From positions 2,935,001 through 2,999,000 of the forward strand of contig NZ_CP022221.1 in NCBI RefSeq assembly GCF_004114935.1: a DNA stretch of 64,000 bases. Direction: 5' to 3'. A program made the translations under genes and the position numbers. Positions 1-9,787 of this stretch are shown piece by piece. The notes under the pieces were generated by a model. The model did no database searches and had not been told where the DNA came from. It saw nothing but the letters and a program-made list of their open reading frames with translations. Position 1 is the stretch's first letter. Every line of letters begins with the position of its first letter. This DNA is from Bradyrhizobium zhanjiangense (lineage in GTDB: Bacteria > Pseudomonadota > Alphaproteobacteria > Rhizobiales > Xanthobacteraceae).

Positions 1-371
1 TTGAAGCCTGAGGTCGCTTGTGATTTGCCACGGAATCGACCGGCAGCATCGAACCCAGCAAAAAACTATCGTGAACGCCCCAGAATGCCGCGTCCAAGCA
101 CTCCGACCGCGCGCTCCAGTATTCTTGCAGCGATCGCCAGCTATGATCGCCTCTGGAGACCTGCTCTACGTGCGATAGCTGTCGAGAACCTGACGCGGAG
201 CCGCCGACTTGCTGCAGCGGACACGCAGGCTGCCCCCATGGCCGGAAATCGATAAAGAACCTCCCGAAGAACGGTTCTGTGGGCGTTCTTGAGCCTTCTG
301 GTATGATCGTGCCCCGTGGCGCGGTGTAGCTGAGTGCGGGTCACCACGTTCGCCGGCATGGGCCGGATCGG
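1..371. other. No recognisable gene at left edge
   Basis: Short open frames exist on both strands, but none gives a recognisable protein or has a convincing ribosome binding site. The stretch is probably island debris next to the IS256-type fragment that begins at about 372. Confidence 0.4.
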
Positions 372-600
372 TTAGCTGGCGATTGCCGGGAGGCTGACGG
401 CGGGGTCATCGCCCAATGGGGCGATCGTTTCCAGTGTTATGTAGCGGCCGCGCTGAACCGCCTACTCGTCGTTCTGCTCGAGCAGGATCGCACCGACGAG
501 GCGGACGATGGCGTCTTCATTGGGAAGATGCCGACAACTTCGGTTCGGCGCTTGATCTCGCCATTGACCCGTTCGAGCGGATTGGTAACCGGTATGGGAT
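372..600 (-). mobile_element. IS256-family transposase, C-terminal fragment
   Basis: Read on the minus strand, the segment encodes NPLERVNGEIKRR, then EDAIVRLVGAILLEQNDE and a short tail ending in TAA at 372-374. This is the C-terminal signature of IS256/Mutator transposases. One base is missing in the codons after IFP (about 525), so the frame is broken. The matching upstream part of the protein, ending at KLHST, lies on the same strand at 2348-2428. The intervening 1.7 kb holds an IS110-type element, so the two pieces look like one IS256 copy split by a later insertion. Confidence 0.75.
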
Positions 601-826
601 GTCTCGGTGCCAACGTTCCGCCGCGCTACCTCGTGGCGTATGGTGCGACCATCGGGACAGAGGCACCGGGAGCACGAAGTGCGGGCAAGCCGATGCACGC
701 GATGAGCCGAGAGCTCGAGTTAGTAGCAGGCCGCCTCTGCGACTCGCCCGGTTGCGCCGAGAGCGCGAATCCGTAGTTGTCGTGTCGCCCGCAGCTCCCG
801 TCATGTGTCCGGCAGAGGAGGTGCGA

Positions 827-2101
827 ATGCGACGGGTAATTGGCATTGATATCCGCCGTCCCTTCGGGGAGGTGGTGTTTTGGGAGAGCGGCAGGCTTCG
901 ACATGCGGGCCGCATCGATATGACGCGGACTGCGATGGAGGGATTTGGCAAGACCCTGCTGGCCAGTGATGAGGTGGTGCTCGAGGCGACCGGCAACAGC
1001 ATGGCGGTCTCGCGAGTGCTGGCGCCATTCGTGGCGCGGGTGATTATCGCCAATCCATTGCAGGTGAAGGCGATCGCCCAGGCGCACGTCAAGACCGACA
1101 AGATCGATGCCGGCACACTCGCCAGTCTGCAGGCGGCGGGATACCTGCCGCAAATTTGGACGCCTGATGCGGCGACCGAACGCAAGCGCAGGCTGGTGGC
1201 GCGGCGAGCTCGTGCGGCATCGCACGCGGCTCAAGAACGAGGTGCATTCGATCCTGCACGCGCACTTGATCCCGAAGTGCCCACATGCCGATCTTTTCAA
1301 CGTCCGCGGCGGGGCGTGGTTGGCCGCTCAACGGTTGCCGGACGATGAGCGCGCGGCGATCGATCGGCACGTCCGTGAACTGGACCGGCTGGCAGAAGAC
1401 CTGACCCTGCTCGACCGCGAGCGACGCCATCGACGATTCCGCCGTCAACAGATTGATGACGATCACCGGCGTGAACCTGGCGGTCGCTGCCGGGATCGTG
1501 GCGGCGATCGGCGACATCAGCCGATTCAACAGCCCGGCTGAACCCACGGGTGCGGCAGTCGGAACTGGGAGCGGCCCATCACGGCCGCATCAGCAAGATG
1601 GGCCGTTCTCACGCGCGCGCCATGCTGGTCGAGGCGGCCTGGGCCGCGGCCAAGGCGCCCGGTCCACTGCATGCTTTTTTCGTACAGATCCGCGCGCGGC
1701 GCAGCCATCAGATCGCCGCGGTGGCCGTGGCTCGGAAGCTCACTGTGCTCTGCTGGGATTTGCTGACGAAGGGCGAGGATTACCCGTGGGCGCGCCCGGC
1801 CCTGGTTGCCAACAAGACCCGCGCGATGCAACTTCAAGCCGGACATCCGCAACAGAAAGGCAGCCGGCGTGGGCCAGCCTATACCTACAACATCAAGGCG
1901 CTGCGCGACCCCGAGATGTTGATTGCCGCCCAGGCCGAGCAAAGCTACGAACGATTCGTGGCGCAATGGAAGCCGCGGCGGCCCAAAACCGGCGCGCGGG
2001 CGCCTCAGCTCAGCAAGACAGGCAGTCCGGTGACGCTTACAGCCGACGCGTCACGCTTCGCCACGAGGTCGCCCGCGCCCAACAACCATAATTGCGGCTG
2101 A
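827..2101 (+). mobile_element. IS110-family transposase, multiply frameshifted
   Basis: An ATG at 827 follows a GAGGAGG-like ribosome site. The first about 125 codons match the IS110-family DEDD N-terminal domain (GIDI near the start, VVLEATGNS, KAIAQAHVKTDKIDA). The coding sense then moves through three other frames: near 1190 (RHRTRLKNEVHSILHAHL), near 1450 (ITGVNLAVAAGIVAAIGDI, the Transposase_20 domain) and near 1545 (GRISKMGRSHARAMLVEAA, with the catalytic-serine region of this family), ending at about 2101. With at least three frame changes it cannot give a full transposase. It sits inside an IS256-type transposase gene. Confidence 0.8.
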
Positions 2102-2347
2102 CGGCAAGTTCTAGCCAGGAATGCAGTCCCATTCTACGCCAGCGTGCCGCCGTGCTCGGGCCGGTCAAGGCCAAGCCTTGCGGTGGCCGCAGGTGCGGCC
2201 AGCCTTGACCGCCCCTGCGCGCGGCGGCTGTGAGATCGGTGGCCAGGACGGAAGAACGACCCCCGTGGGCCGAACAAAAGAATGGACTTACGGTGATCTC
2301 CGCAGTCGTCGTCTCGGCCATGAAGAAATCGCTTGTCCATCTCATCC

Positions 2348-2428
2348 GTCGAGTGCAGCTTGACCCGGTGTGCGGCCGGCAAGCTCATATAGGCGAGCAC
2401 GTCGGTCTCGGCCTCATCTGCTGATTCC
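2348..2428 (-). mobile_element. IS256-family transposase, internal fragment
   Basis: The minus strand encodes DVLAYMSLPAAHRVKLHST, the block that normally lies directly before NPIERLNGEIKRR in IS256-family transposases. That next block is found at 372-600 on the same strand, so this is the other side of the split copy. Nothing recognisable of the N-terminal half is present nearby. Confidence 0.7.
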
Positions 2429-2585
2429 GCTCGATGTCGCCCACCGTTGAACGAACCCGCTCCGCGGGAGGGCGTGGCGAGGCCGTTTATCTGAGAGGCA
2501 TCTGTTTGAGAGGGTGGGACGGCAAGTCCGTTCCTCTTAATACAGGAGTGCCTCGTGGCCACGATGAGTTCGACCGCGCCGCCGC

Positions 2586-3413
2586 ATGATCGAGGATATG
2601 ACGCTGCGCAACTTATCACCGGCGACGCAACAATCCTACGTGGTTGCGAACTTTAGCCGACATTTCGGCCGATCACCCGACAAGCTCGGCGTTGAGCAGG
2701 TGCGCGCGTACCAACTGCACCTGATCGGGTTGAAGCGGTCGTGGACCCACATCAACCAAGTGACGTGCGCGTTGCGCTTTTTCTATGCGGTGACGCTCGG
2801 GCGCAAGGAGGCGATTGAGAACATTATTCGGCCCGCGAGCCGATCAAGCAACCGCTGGTGCTGAGGCCCGAGGAAGTCGCGCGTTTCCTGGAGGCGGTTA
2901 CCGGCCCTGCGCGACCGGGTTGCGCTGGTGACGGCCTACGCTGCCGGGCTACGGGTCGGCGAGGTCAGCCGCCTGAAGCCCGGCGCGATCGACAGCAAGC
3001 GCATGCTGATCCTGATCACCGCCGGCAAGGGCGGCAAGGATCGTTACGTGATGCTGTCGCCGCGGCTGCTCAGCATCCTACGATCCTACTGGTGTCTGGC
3101 CAAGCCGCGCCATTGGCTGTTTCCCGGGCGCAATCCGGACGATCCGGTGAACGTCGCCACGCTGCAGGAGGCTTGCCGCAAAGCTCGGCAACATGCCGGC
3201 CTCGATAAGCGGGTGACGGCAGATGTTCTGCGGTACAGCTTTGCTACTCGCCTTTACGAGCGCGGTACTGATATCCGGCTCATCCAAGTCCTTCTTGGGC
3301 ATGCGCGACTGTCATCGACGGAGCGCTACACGCAAGTCGCAACCAATCTGATCGCACGGGCCAGGAGCCCGCTCGACGATCTCGACGCGCGATTGAGATC
3401 TCGGCCCGAGTAG
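2586..3413 (+). pseudogene. Tyrosine recombinase of an IS91-type element, frameshifted
   Basis: The first about 80 codons give a SAM-like core-binding domain (MIEDMTLRNLSPATQQSYV). Frame changes near 2835 and 2905 lead to the catalytic half, with YAAGLRVGEVSRLK (first Arg), then LRYSFATRLYERGTDIRLIQ and LLGHARLSSTERYTQV (His and Tyr of the active site). This XerC/D-like protein normally accompanies IS91-type transposases in rhizobia, and the IS91 transposase N-terminus follows directly at 3414. Two frameshifts make the copy non-functional as read. Confidence 0.8.
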
Positions 3414-3605
3414 GTGCCCGGCGCACGTCCGGCGGATATCTTCCGCCAGCACGGCGACGCGTTCCGCGTCGCCCACGCCGGGCACCTGAGCCGATCTCAG
3501 CTCCGCGTGATGGGAGCCATCGAAGCGTGCCGGACTGCCGCGCTCGGTGGTCACGTCGAGTGCTGTGTCGACTGCCGGCACCAGCGGATCTCCTACAATA
3601 GCTGC
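3414..3605 (+). mobile_element. IS91-family transposase, N-terminal fragment
   Basis: The frame directly after the recombinase stop reads ADIFRQHGDAFRVAHAG, then CRTAALGGHVECCVDC and ISYNSC, the N-terminal zinc-binding domain of IS91 (Y2) transposases. Similarity stops after about 62 codons, exactly where the CPKC half of the zinc finger should follow. The Y2 catalytic domain is absent. The rest of the open frame, to about 3923, is unrelated sequence. Confidence 0.75.
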
Positions 3606-3972
3606 CTTATGGGCAAAGCCGGTAATGGGGAGCTGGCGGCAATACGAAGTCTCACCTTGATCGCCGCCGCCCAACCCGAGCCGAAACCAATCAATCAAAT
3701 GGGAGAAAAGCTTCGCTTACGTCAAGTGCTGGTCCGGCGAGTCGGCGGTGGACGCCTGCGCAGCCATCACTTCGTCCCACTGCGAGGCGGCCGGAGACCC
3801 CGGTTCGGAGCTATCCCAATCGGAAGTTTCGGAAGGAGTGCCAGCGGCCCGAGCTGTTCTGCGTTCATAAGTGTCGTCTCTTCAGTAGCTAAGTGTGACG
3901 CGAATGCGCCGGTGCGTGTATAAGCTGGTAGACCCCATTGTGATGCACTCCACCGGCTAACCAGGGCCCGGG
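3606..3972. other. Stretch without recognisable gene
   Basis: The sequence lies between the truncated IS91 transposase and the 3' end of the integrase pseudogene. I see no coding signal beyond a read-through frame. It contains one copy of an 18-bp sequence (3938-3955) that recurs at 47125-47142. Confidence 0.4.
3938..3955 (+). repeat. 18-bp direct repeat, copy 1
   Basis: The 18 bases TTGTGATGCACTCCACCG occur again at 47125-47142, about 43 kb away on the same strand. A TG-start short element next to mobile debris could be the terminal repeat of a lost IS element (an IS21-like end is one guess), but no transposase is attached to either copy. Confidence 0.4.
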
Positions 3973-4605
3973 TCATGAAGCGGTCGCCAGACAAGGCTGG
4001 TACTTGAAGACGCGCGTCACGTCACGGGGCTCGGTAACGCCGGGACGCGGTGTCGAAATGTTGGCAATCATTTGCCCGCGCAGATTGCGAAATGGATTGT
4101 AGCCGTCACCTTCGACATCGGCATAGTCGCAGATTTGCTCGCCGATGCTGCGACGCGGTCGCGGGTTTCCAGCTTTCCTTCGGCTTCGTATGAGCGCACG
4201 AAAGCGAGCACATCCGGACGATTGATGTCCTGCCTGCACAGCTTGCCGAAGCGATTCTCGACGTAACCGACGCGGATCTCAAGCACCAGGATAGTCTTCG
4301 GGTCGCGCACCGCGACGATTCTACCGCGTTTGACTTTCCCCACCTTCTTCTTCGCGAGCCACTCGTCAGCCCATTGCCCGAACGGCCGGGCGGCGGCCTG
4401 CCTGTGCTTGTCGAGCTGCATCTCGGTGCTTGGGTCTTTGCCGTCCTTGAGCAGGACTCTGGCCTTGTCGCGCTCGCGCCGCGCGTCGGCGAGCGAGAAC
4501 GTGCCATCCTTGCCATTGCCGTAAGGGCCGATGGAGTAGGTTTTTTGGCGCCCATGGAAGCGGTAGCCACCTCATCAACCTTGTCATCGCGGCTTTTGCT
4601 CTTGC
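3973..4605 (-). pseudogene. P4/island-type integrase, truncated and frameshifted
   Basis: The minus strand encodes an arm-binding domain (FHGRQKTYSIGPYGNGKDG near 4560-4505), a core-binding region (FGQWADEWLAKKKVGKVKRG), and then, after frame changes near 4145, ICDYADVEGDGYNPFRNLRG. These blocks match the N-terminal and central parts of integrases of integrative islands. The catalytic R-H-R-Y domain is missing, and the frame closes at 3973. It is probably the relic of an older island integrase that can no longer catalyse excision. Confidence 0.7.
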
Positions 4606-4635
4606 GCTTTTCAAGCTGTTGAAGACGCTCCGCGC

Positions 4636-5106
4636 CTATGTCGATGGACTCGAGCGCTGCCGGTCCAGAATCACGATCTCGCGTTGAGTATTGCCGATGA
4701 AATCGAGGACGCCATCACCGTGCAATTGCGATACTGCACGCGAAACGGTCTCGATGGTCAGGCCAAGGTAATCCGCGATATCGCGCCGAGACATTGGCAG
4801 CGAGATAACGTCAGCAGCCGTGAGCCGTTCATCCATTTCGTGCAAGAACGCGGCAACGCGCTCCAGAGCAGTTTTGCGTCCAAGCAGCAGCATATAGTTT
4901 TCGGCGTGCTGCAAGTTATTCGTAGTCAGGCTGAGCAAGGTGCGCCAGACAACCGCGTCAGTCTCGGCCACCGTCTCAAGATGTTGCCGCCTGATCAGGC
5001 GAACAGTGGTTTGGATGATGGCTTCCGCGGTAAATCGGTGGGCTACGCCGTTCTCGAGTCCAAAAATATCACCCGGCAATGAAATGCGCCGATCTGGCGG
5101 GTCCAT
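4636..5106 (-). pseudogene. FixK/FNR-type regulator, N-terminally truncated
   Basis: The 156-residue frame has the end of a cyclic-nucleotide-binding-like sensor fold (ISLPGDIFGLENG), a long dimerisation helix, and a C-terminal winged helix with the FNR/FixK recognition segment SRRDIADYLGLTIETVSRAVSQL. FixK proteins are usually about 230 residues. The first about 70 are missing, and the in-frame sequence upstream of the ATG runs to a stop at 5191 without family similarity. DNA binding would recognise TTGAT-N4-ATCAA boxes, and one such box lies at 5799. A short active protein cannot be excluded, but a remnant is more likely. Confidence 0.6.
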
Positions 5107-5798
5107 CGGGGAGTAACTTGTAGGTCCGTACCGCGCCTTTTCTGACTTAATAGACGTACTCGGCTGGGTCAGCTCTCGATGTAGATCGTCTTACCTTTCT
5201 TGTAAGTGAATTCGCTCAAGCTGACAATCGGATTTGACCCGCTCGATATGCCGAGTTCACTGAGCGAATTGATGCGGGATCTTTGGTCTGTGGTGATGCT
5301 CACAAACATGGTCCGACACTTCTGAACCAGAATATGCGAAGTGAATTGGAGCCTCGCGAATAAATTGGGCGCAATCTATGGATGCCTGCACGGTGTCTAA
5401 CATTCTTCTATGAAAAGGAAGTCGTGTCGTTGTGACGCAGTGTCCGCGCAACAGTCGAGGCGATGCAATTTTGGCCTTCCATCGTCGAGGATGGTGCCGG
5501 CAACACGCGTCAGAGCGAATGAAACGATCCTAGATTTGACTGCTATACGAGTGTTCTGCTGCGCGAAGGTGCCAAGTAGCGCTTAAAAGATGCGTTTCGC
5601 CGGGCGGTGTCGCTCGAAGGCTGCTTCGAAATGCGGGCGGGTTAGCTCAGGACCGAGGACGGGTCGCATAATCCGCTCCAACCCTCTCATTGCTCCCCAC
5701 CCTTATATCCAACGTCCTGCTCAAGTATCTCACTCGGGTCTCTGGCCCACGGGTGATGGTCTTGCTGACGATAGTCCGACTGGACCCACCATCTGCCA
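5107..5798. other. Intergenic stretch without recognisable gene
   Basis: I see no frame with family similarity on either strand. The right end leads into the FixK box and the DUF3551 gene. A TCAGCTCTCGA sequence near 5169 faintly resembles a tts box but fails the rest of that consensus. Confidence 0.4.
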
Positions 5799-5812
5799 TT
5801 GATTAAGATCAA
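5799..5812 (+). promoter_or_regulatory. FixK/FNR box (anaerobox)
   Basis: TTGATTAAGATCAA is a perfect TTGAT-N4-ATCAA palindrome. Its centre is about 62 bases before the ATG of the DUF3551 gene at 5868. This distance fits a class II site near -41 with a start of transcription around 5847. The box predicts microaerobic activation by FixK-type proteins. No other full match was noticed in the window. Confidence 0.65.
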
Positions 5813-5867
5813 GCCGTTTAATTCGGATCCTCTATCCTTCAGCGAATTAACGGAGGCAAGAGATCTC

Positions 5868-6155
5868 ATGCGCTACGTTCTCGCTATCGGAGTGCTAACA
5901 CTTCCTATCCTCATCGGCTTTGGATCAGGCTCGACCGCCGCTTCACGGGTTCATTCGTATTCGTACACCCCACCGGCCCGTCAAGACGTTTATTGCTTGC
6001 AGGGCCGAGCCTGGGGATATCCGGGCAACTGCCAGTTCTCAAGCTATAGCCAGTGCATGGCTACCGCATCCGGCACATATGCCTATTGCGGTATCAATCC
6101 GATCTACGCCTTCGAGCGACAGGGAAGGCAATTCGGCTGGAGCGAACGTCGTTAG
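5868..6155 (+). CDS. DUF3551 family small exported protein
   Basis: This 95-residue protein starts with a hydrophobic Sec-type signal (MRYVLAIGVLTLPILIGFG) followed by the DUF3551 pattern YCLQGRAWGYPGNCQFSSYS and QCMATASGTYAYCG, with four cysteines likely to pair outside the cytoplasm. DUF3551 is common in Bradyrhizobium and related Alphaproteobacteria, and its function is not known. The start at 5868 was preferred over the in-frame 5799 because GGAGG lies 11 bases upstream, the signal peptide begins there, and 5799 coincides with the FixK box. The box suggests expression at low oxygen, as in nodules. The gene stands alone. Confidence 0.8.
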   Translation: MRYVLAIGVLTLPILIGFGSGSTAASRVHSYSYTPPARQDVYCLQGRAWGYPGNCQFSSYSQCMATASGTYAYCGINPIYAFERQGRQFGWSERR

Positions 6156-6916
6156 GTCAGCCAAGGACGGCGTTGGATGAACGGGCGGGCCGGCCAGGCT
6201 CTTGTTGCCGTTCGCTCGACCCCGCCTATTCTGCGCTGAATCCGTTGGGACGTTCGTTTGATTGCGTCCAGTGCCGGGCGTGCTTGCATGTTGGACGGCA
6301 ATAGCCGGTCCGACCATGCGAATTCGATGTCTCCGATCTCTTCGGCAGAGCAAGTGATCTAAGATGCCGGCGAATGCGATTGGAATATTCCAGTCACCGG
6401 CCGAAGCCGCAGTATTTGGTGCAGGTCGCTATGCCGTTGCCGCCGTACGGCCGTGGCGGTTGAATGACCCTCGCGACGATGAAACGATCAGCTTGCACCC
6501 ACACAGCAACAAACGATGCGTTCGCCGCTTAACAAAAGGAAGCTGATTTTCTCCGCGTGGCGAACAATAATTCGCCTTGGACTCGCATGGCCGAACAATC
6601 TCTGAGAGGATTGATCATCAGGCGATGGTCCCACTCAGGAGCGCGGACAATGCGCAACTACGTCTTCGACAGCGTTCCGCATTCGATTCCGAGCAAGCTT
6701 GTCGACCAGTTGTGTTCGTGTTGTTCCTGAGCGGCGTCTTAATTCATAGGGACGATCTGGCCTGAGATCGCTCTAGCTCCTCGAAATCAACAACGCAAAC
6801 GCTGGCTGAACAGCAGTGTCGGCGCCCGCTCGTCTTGAGCGGCGTGGTCGCATGGTGCTGCGCGCTCATGCCGCGCCTACCTCGCAGTAAGTGTCATTCT
6901 CAAGGGACATACCAGG
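6156..6916. other. Intergenic stretch without recognisable gene
   Basis: Several short frames exist, none longer than about 100 codons and none recognisable. The last 60 bases form the leader of the sfnG-like gene at 6917. No clear promoter was found. Confidence 0.4.
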
Positions 6917-8022
6917 ATGTCTGTAAACAACGAACCGATCAAATTCGCCTACTGGGTGCCGAACGTATCCGGCGGCCTCGTGATTTCTTCGATCGAGCAG
7001 CGTACCAGCTGGGACATCGACTACAACCGGAAACTTGCTCAGATCGCCGAAAAGGCGGGCTTCGACTACGCACTCAGTCAGATCCGGTTCGCGGCGGGTT
7101 ACGGAGCCGACAAGCAGCATGAGCCGGTCAGCTTCTCGCATGCGCTGCTGGCTGCGACTGAAAAGCTCAAGGTGATCGCCGCTCTCCTTCCCGGGCCATG
7201 GAATCCGGCCGTAGCAGCGAAGCAGATTGCGACGATCAGCCAGCTTACCAACGCGCGCGTTTCGGTGAATATTGTATCCGGCTGGTTCCGCGGTGAATTC
7301 CACGCAATCGGAGAGCCCTGGTTCGATCACGATGAGCGCTGCCGGCGTTCGGAGGAGTTCATCAATGCTCTGCGCGGGATTTGGACGGAAGAGAGCTTCA
7401 CACTCAACGGGGACTTCTATCGGTTCAACGAGTACTCGCTGAAGCCGAAACCGCTCGATCCGCTGCCCGAGATCTTCCAGGGCGGCTCTTCGCGCGCCGC
7501 CCGCGACATGGCCGCTCGCGTGTCCGACTGGTACTTCACGAACGGGAATACGCCGGAGGGGCTGAAAGCGCAGGTCGAGGATATCAGGTCCAAGGAGAAG
7601 GCTTTCGGCAAGAGCTTTAAGACAAAATCGGAATCAATGCATTCGGCATCGTCCGGAAAGCCGAAAAGGAAGCCAAGGACGTCCTGCAGGAAATCCTCGA
7701 CAAGGCGATCCCCGATGCAGTTCGCGGCTTCCACCACGAGGTCCAGAACGCCGGCAACGCCAGCCCCGAGCGAGAGGGCAACTGGGCCAAGTCCACCTTC
7801 CAGGATCTCGTTCAATACAACGACGGCTTCCGCTCGAACCTGATCGGCACGCCGCAGCAAGTCGCTGAACGGATCATCGAGCTCAAGCATGCCGGCGCCG
7901 ACCTGATCCTGCTCGGGTTCCTGCACTTCCAGGAAGAGGTCGAATATTTCGGTAAGCATGTGATCCCGCTGGTCCGCGAACTCGAGGCAAGGACGCCCGT
8001 ACGCGTTCAAGCTGCCGAATAG
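6917..8022 (+). pseudogene. sfnG: SfnG-like FMNH2-dependent sulfone monooxygenase, one frameshift
   Basis: The product resembles dimethylsulfone monooxygenase SfnG of the bacterial luciferase family, which releases methanesulfinate using reduced flavin. Residues 1-235 are in one frame (FAYWVPNVSGGLVIS at the start, NIVSGWFRGEF, EIFQGGSSRAARDMAA). After the AAAA run at about 7623 the coding sense moves by one base and continues (GINAFGIVRKAEKEAKDVLQ ... LILLGFLHFQEEVEYFG) to a TAG at 8022. One extra A would restore a 368-residue protein, close to the usual 360 or so. This is either a recent frameshift or a homopolymer sequencing error. The gene stands alone except for an ABC-type fragment downstream. 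Confidence 0.75.
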
Positions 8023-8159
8023 GTGTAAAGCGAGGGGCAGCCACGTGACAGCGATTGCGACAGGGACGTTTCGGCTGGAGGAGATGCCTTCAGGCGGATG
8101 TATCGACCGAAAGGCGCGTAGTAGGCGCTGGACGGGGGGGCGCGGGCGGGTCTGCCAAG

Positions 8160-8275
8160 ATGCCCGTGCGGCCAATCCTCGGACTTGCGAACAGTTCGCT
8201 GACATTCGGCGGCGTCGCAGCGCTGCGCGAAGTCGATCTCGAGGTCGCGCAGGGCGAGATCCTCCCCGTGATCGA
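8160..8275 (+). pseudogene. LivG-type ABC ATPase, N-terminal fragment
   Basis: About 37 codons from an ATG at 8160 read PILGLANSSLTFGGVAALRE, then LEVAQGEILPVI, the first strands of a branched-chain amino acid-type ABC ATPase. Similarity stops just before the Walker A motif. The sequence that follows (8276-8430) is open but unrelated, and from there to 8604 nothing else is recognised. Confidence 0.55.
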
Positions 8276-8604
8276 CCGAACGGCGCGGGCCCATCGAGCG
8301 CGCCTTCCGCGATGCGCGCAGCCATCGCCATGGGAGCCTCGAATGTGATTGCTCGGGACTGGATCGGCAAGGCGCTGGTCGGCCTTCCCTCGAGCTATTC
8401 TACGAGGGCGATGAGTAGTCTTAGGCCGGGACCTTGACACCCCGTCGGCGATTGCGGTGTTCGGACCCGTGCCCGACACTGCGCAGCTTGCACGGGCTTG
8501 AGCAAGTCGGCGCGCCGGGAGGGCGGGACGACCCACTGTCCGAAACGGATCTTTCCGGCTCAGATGGTCTCTCGCGGGCGCGCAGCATTCGCTCCAGTAT
8601 TGTC

Positions 8605-9078
8605 TCAATCCGTCTCAGAGTTCAGCGCGGCGTGCAGCCGAGCCTTCTCCAACCGAGACCTGAGCCCGCTCAAACAGCCCGCCAGTTTGGCGAACTCCTG
8701 AATGCTGAGATAATCAAAGACGAACTGCTCGAGCTCTTCCTGCTGCCTTGCAATGCTCGCGAGGCTCTTGCGAGCAATGTCCGTGAGCGACAAAAGGACG
8801 TACCGGGCATCATTCGCGTCAGATTTCCGGCGCACGAACCGCTTGCTCTCGAGCTCCTTGGAATGCTTGGTGATGAAACCCGACTCAACTCTCATCAGCT
8901 TCGCGACAGCGTTGACGGGAACACCATCATCTTCTTCCAGTTCCGTCAGCGCCATCAAGATCATCATTTGCGGGCCTGTAATGCCGAGCGCATTCGCCTG
9001 GTAGGACCGAAGATCGTCGAGACATATGTCGATCGATCTGATCTCCCATGTGAAGCGCCTCAGTAGATCCTGACTCAC
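8605..9078 (-). CDS. MarR family transcriptional regulator
   Basis: The product is a winged-helix regulator of the MarR type, acting as a dimer on palindromic operators. It has an N-terminal helix, LGITGPQMMILMAL, a recognition region VNAVAKLMRVESGFITKHSK, and the wing RRKSDANDARYVLLSLTDIA followed by a C-terminal dimerisation helix. The GTG at 9078 was chosen because AAGGAG lies six bases upstream; an in-frame ATG at 9129 has no clear ribosome site and would add 17 residues. The gene is isolated and faces away from its neighbours. The ligand cannot be told from sequence. Confidence 0.8.
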   Translation of the reverse strand: MSQDLLRRFTWEIRSIDICLDDLRSYQANALGITGPQMMILMALTELEEDDGVPVNAVAKLMRVESGFITKHSKELESKRFVRRKSDANDARYVLLSLTDIARKSLASIARQQEELEQFVFDYLSIQEFAKLAGCLSGLRSRLEKARLHAALNSETD

Positions 9079-9624
9079 GCGCGGCTCCTTCCGGAGGCGT
9101 GTTGCTAATCCAGGCAGCTTGGGTGGCATCTGATCTTAGGAGCTCCATCCTCGAAACGATTGGCTGCTGGCTGACCTCAACAAAGGGGACCGATCTTCGC
9201 TGATCGCTTCGACGTCCCCGGCGCCCGATCTAAAATCAATCGCCACAATCAGACGAGTTCGTCCCGGTTCGATATCTAAGAGGAGGAGCCCCGGTGCAGC
9301 TTCGAGTATACCACGTAACTTCACTTAATCGTCGTGATTAGTCCGTCAAATACTTGAGAATATCCGCAGGATTTCCGTAGATCCGCTTCTTGTGCGCAGT
9401 TATTCCGCAGAGGTGTCCGCGCTGATGTCGCGAATCGCAGACAGCGATTTCGAGCTCGGGTTGGGCGCAGGAGCAGCCGATCACCAACGCCAGTATCAAA
9501 CCCACAGTTTTCCAAGCTTGCTAGGATTTGCACGCATCGTCTCGCAGTGATTTGGTCCTTTCAGAGCGATGTAAGTTTTGACGAGGCAACTCATCCTATA
9601 CGAAGATTTTGTGCCTGCACTCTA
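9079..9624. other. Intergenic stretch
   Basis: There is a 62-codon minus-strand frame at 9136-9324 with a hydrophobic patch (GLLLLDIEPGRTRLIVAIDF) upstream of the MarR gene. It is not recognised and may be chance. The rest holds nothing identifiable. Confidence 0.35.
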
Positions 9625-9787
9625 CCCAGTTGCCCGTCTTGGGCTCGAAGCTGATCCGGGCCCCTCAGCACGGTGTAGCCCGCCTTCTCGACTGCTCTAA
9701 CTGCCCAAATACGTCGGGTTCGCCATCATCCGGCCTGATAAAGCCATAGCCCTTTGTCGCACTAAACTACTTCACAATGCCGGACAT
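9625..9787 (-). pseudogene. Cold-shock protein (CspA-like) remnant
   Basis: The minus strand from ATG at 9787 reads MSGIVK, a TAG stop, then FSATKGYGFIRPDDGEPDVF, which is the RNP1 block of cold-shock proteins. The frame then shifts (AVEKAGYTVLRG) and shifts back (RISFEPKTGN). One stop and two frame changes within about 55 codons show a dead gene. Confidence 0.7.

Noticed and set aside
416..1348. Single 310-codon protein
   Set aside because: Only codons from 827 onward match an IS110 transposase, and sense is lost after about 1195. The upstream part is antisense to an IS256 fragment.
5168..5192. Possible tts box
   Set aside because: Only the first few bases (TCAGCT) agree; the GAAAGCT half of the consensus is missing, and no type III effector follows.
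9225..9250. Possible nod box 3' half
   Set aside because: AAAATCAATC resembles part of the nod box, but the two ATC-N9-GAT elements are absent and no nod gene lies nearby.
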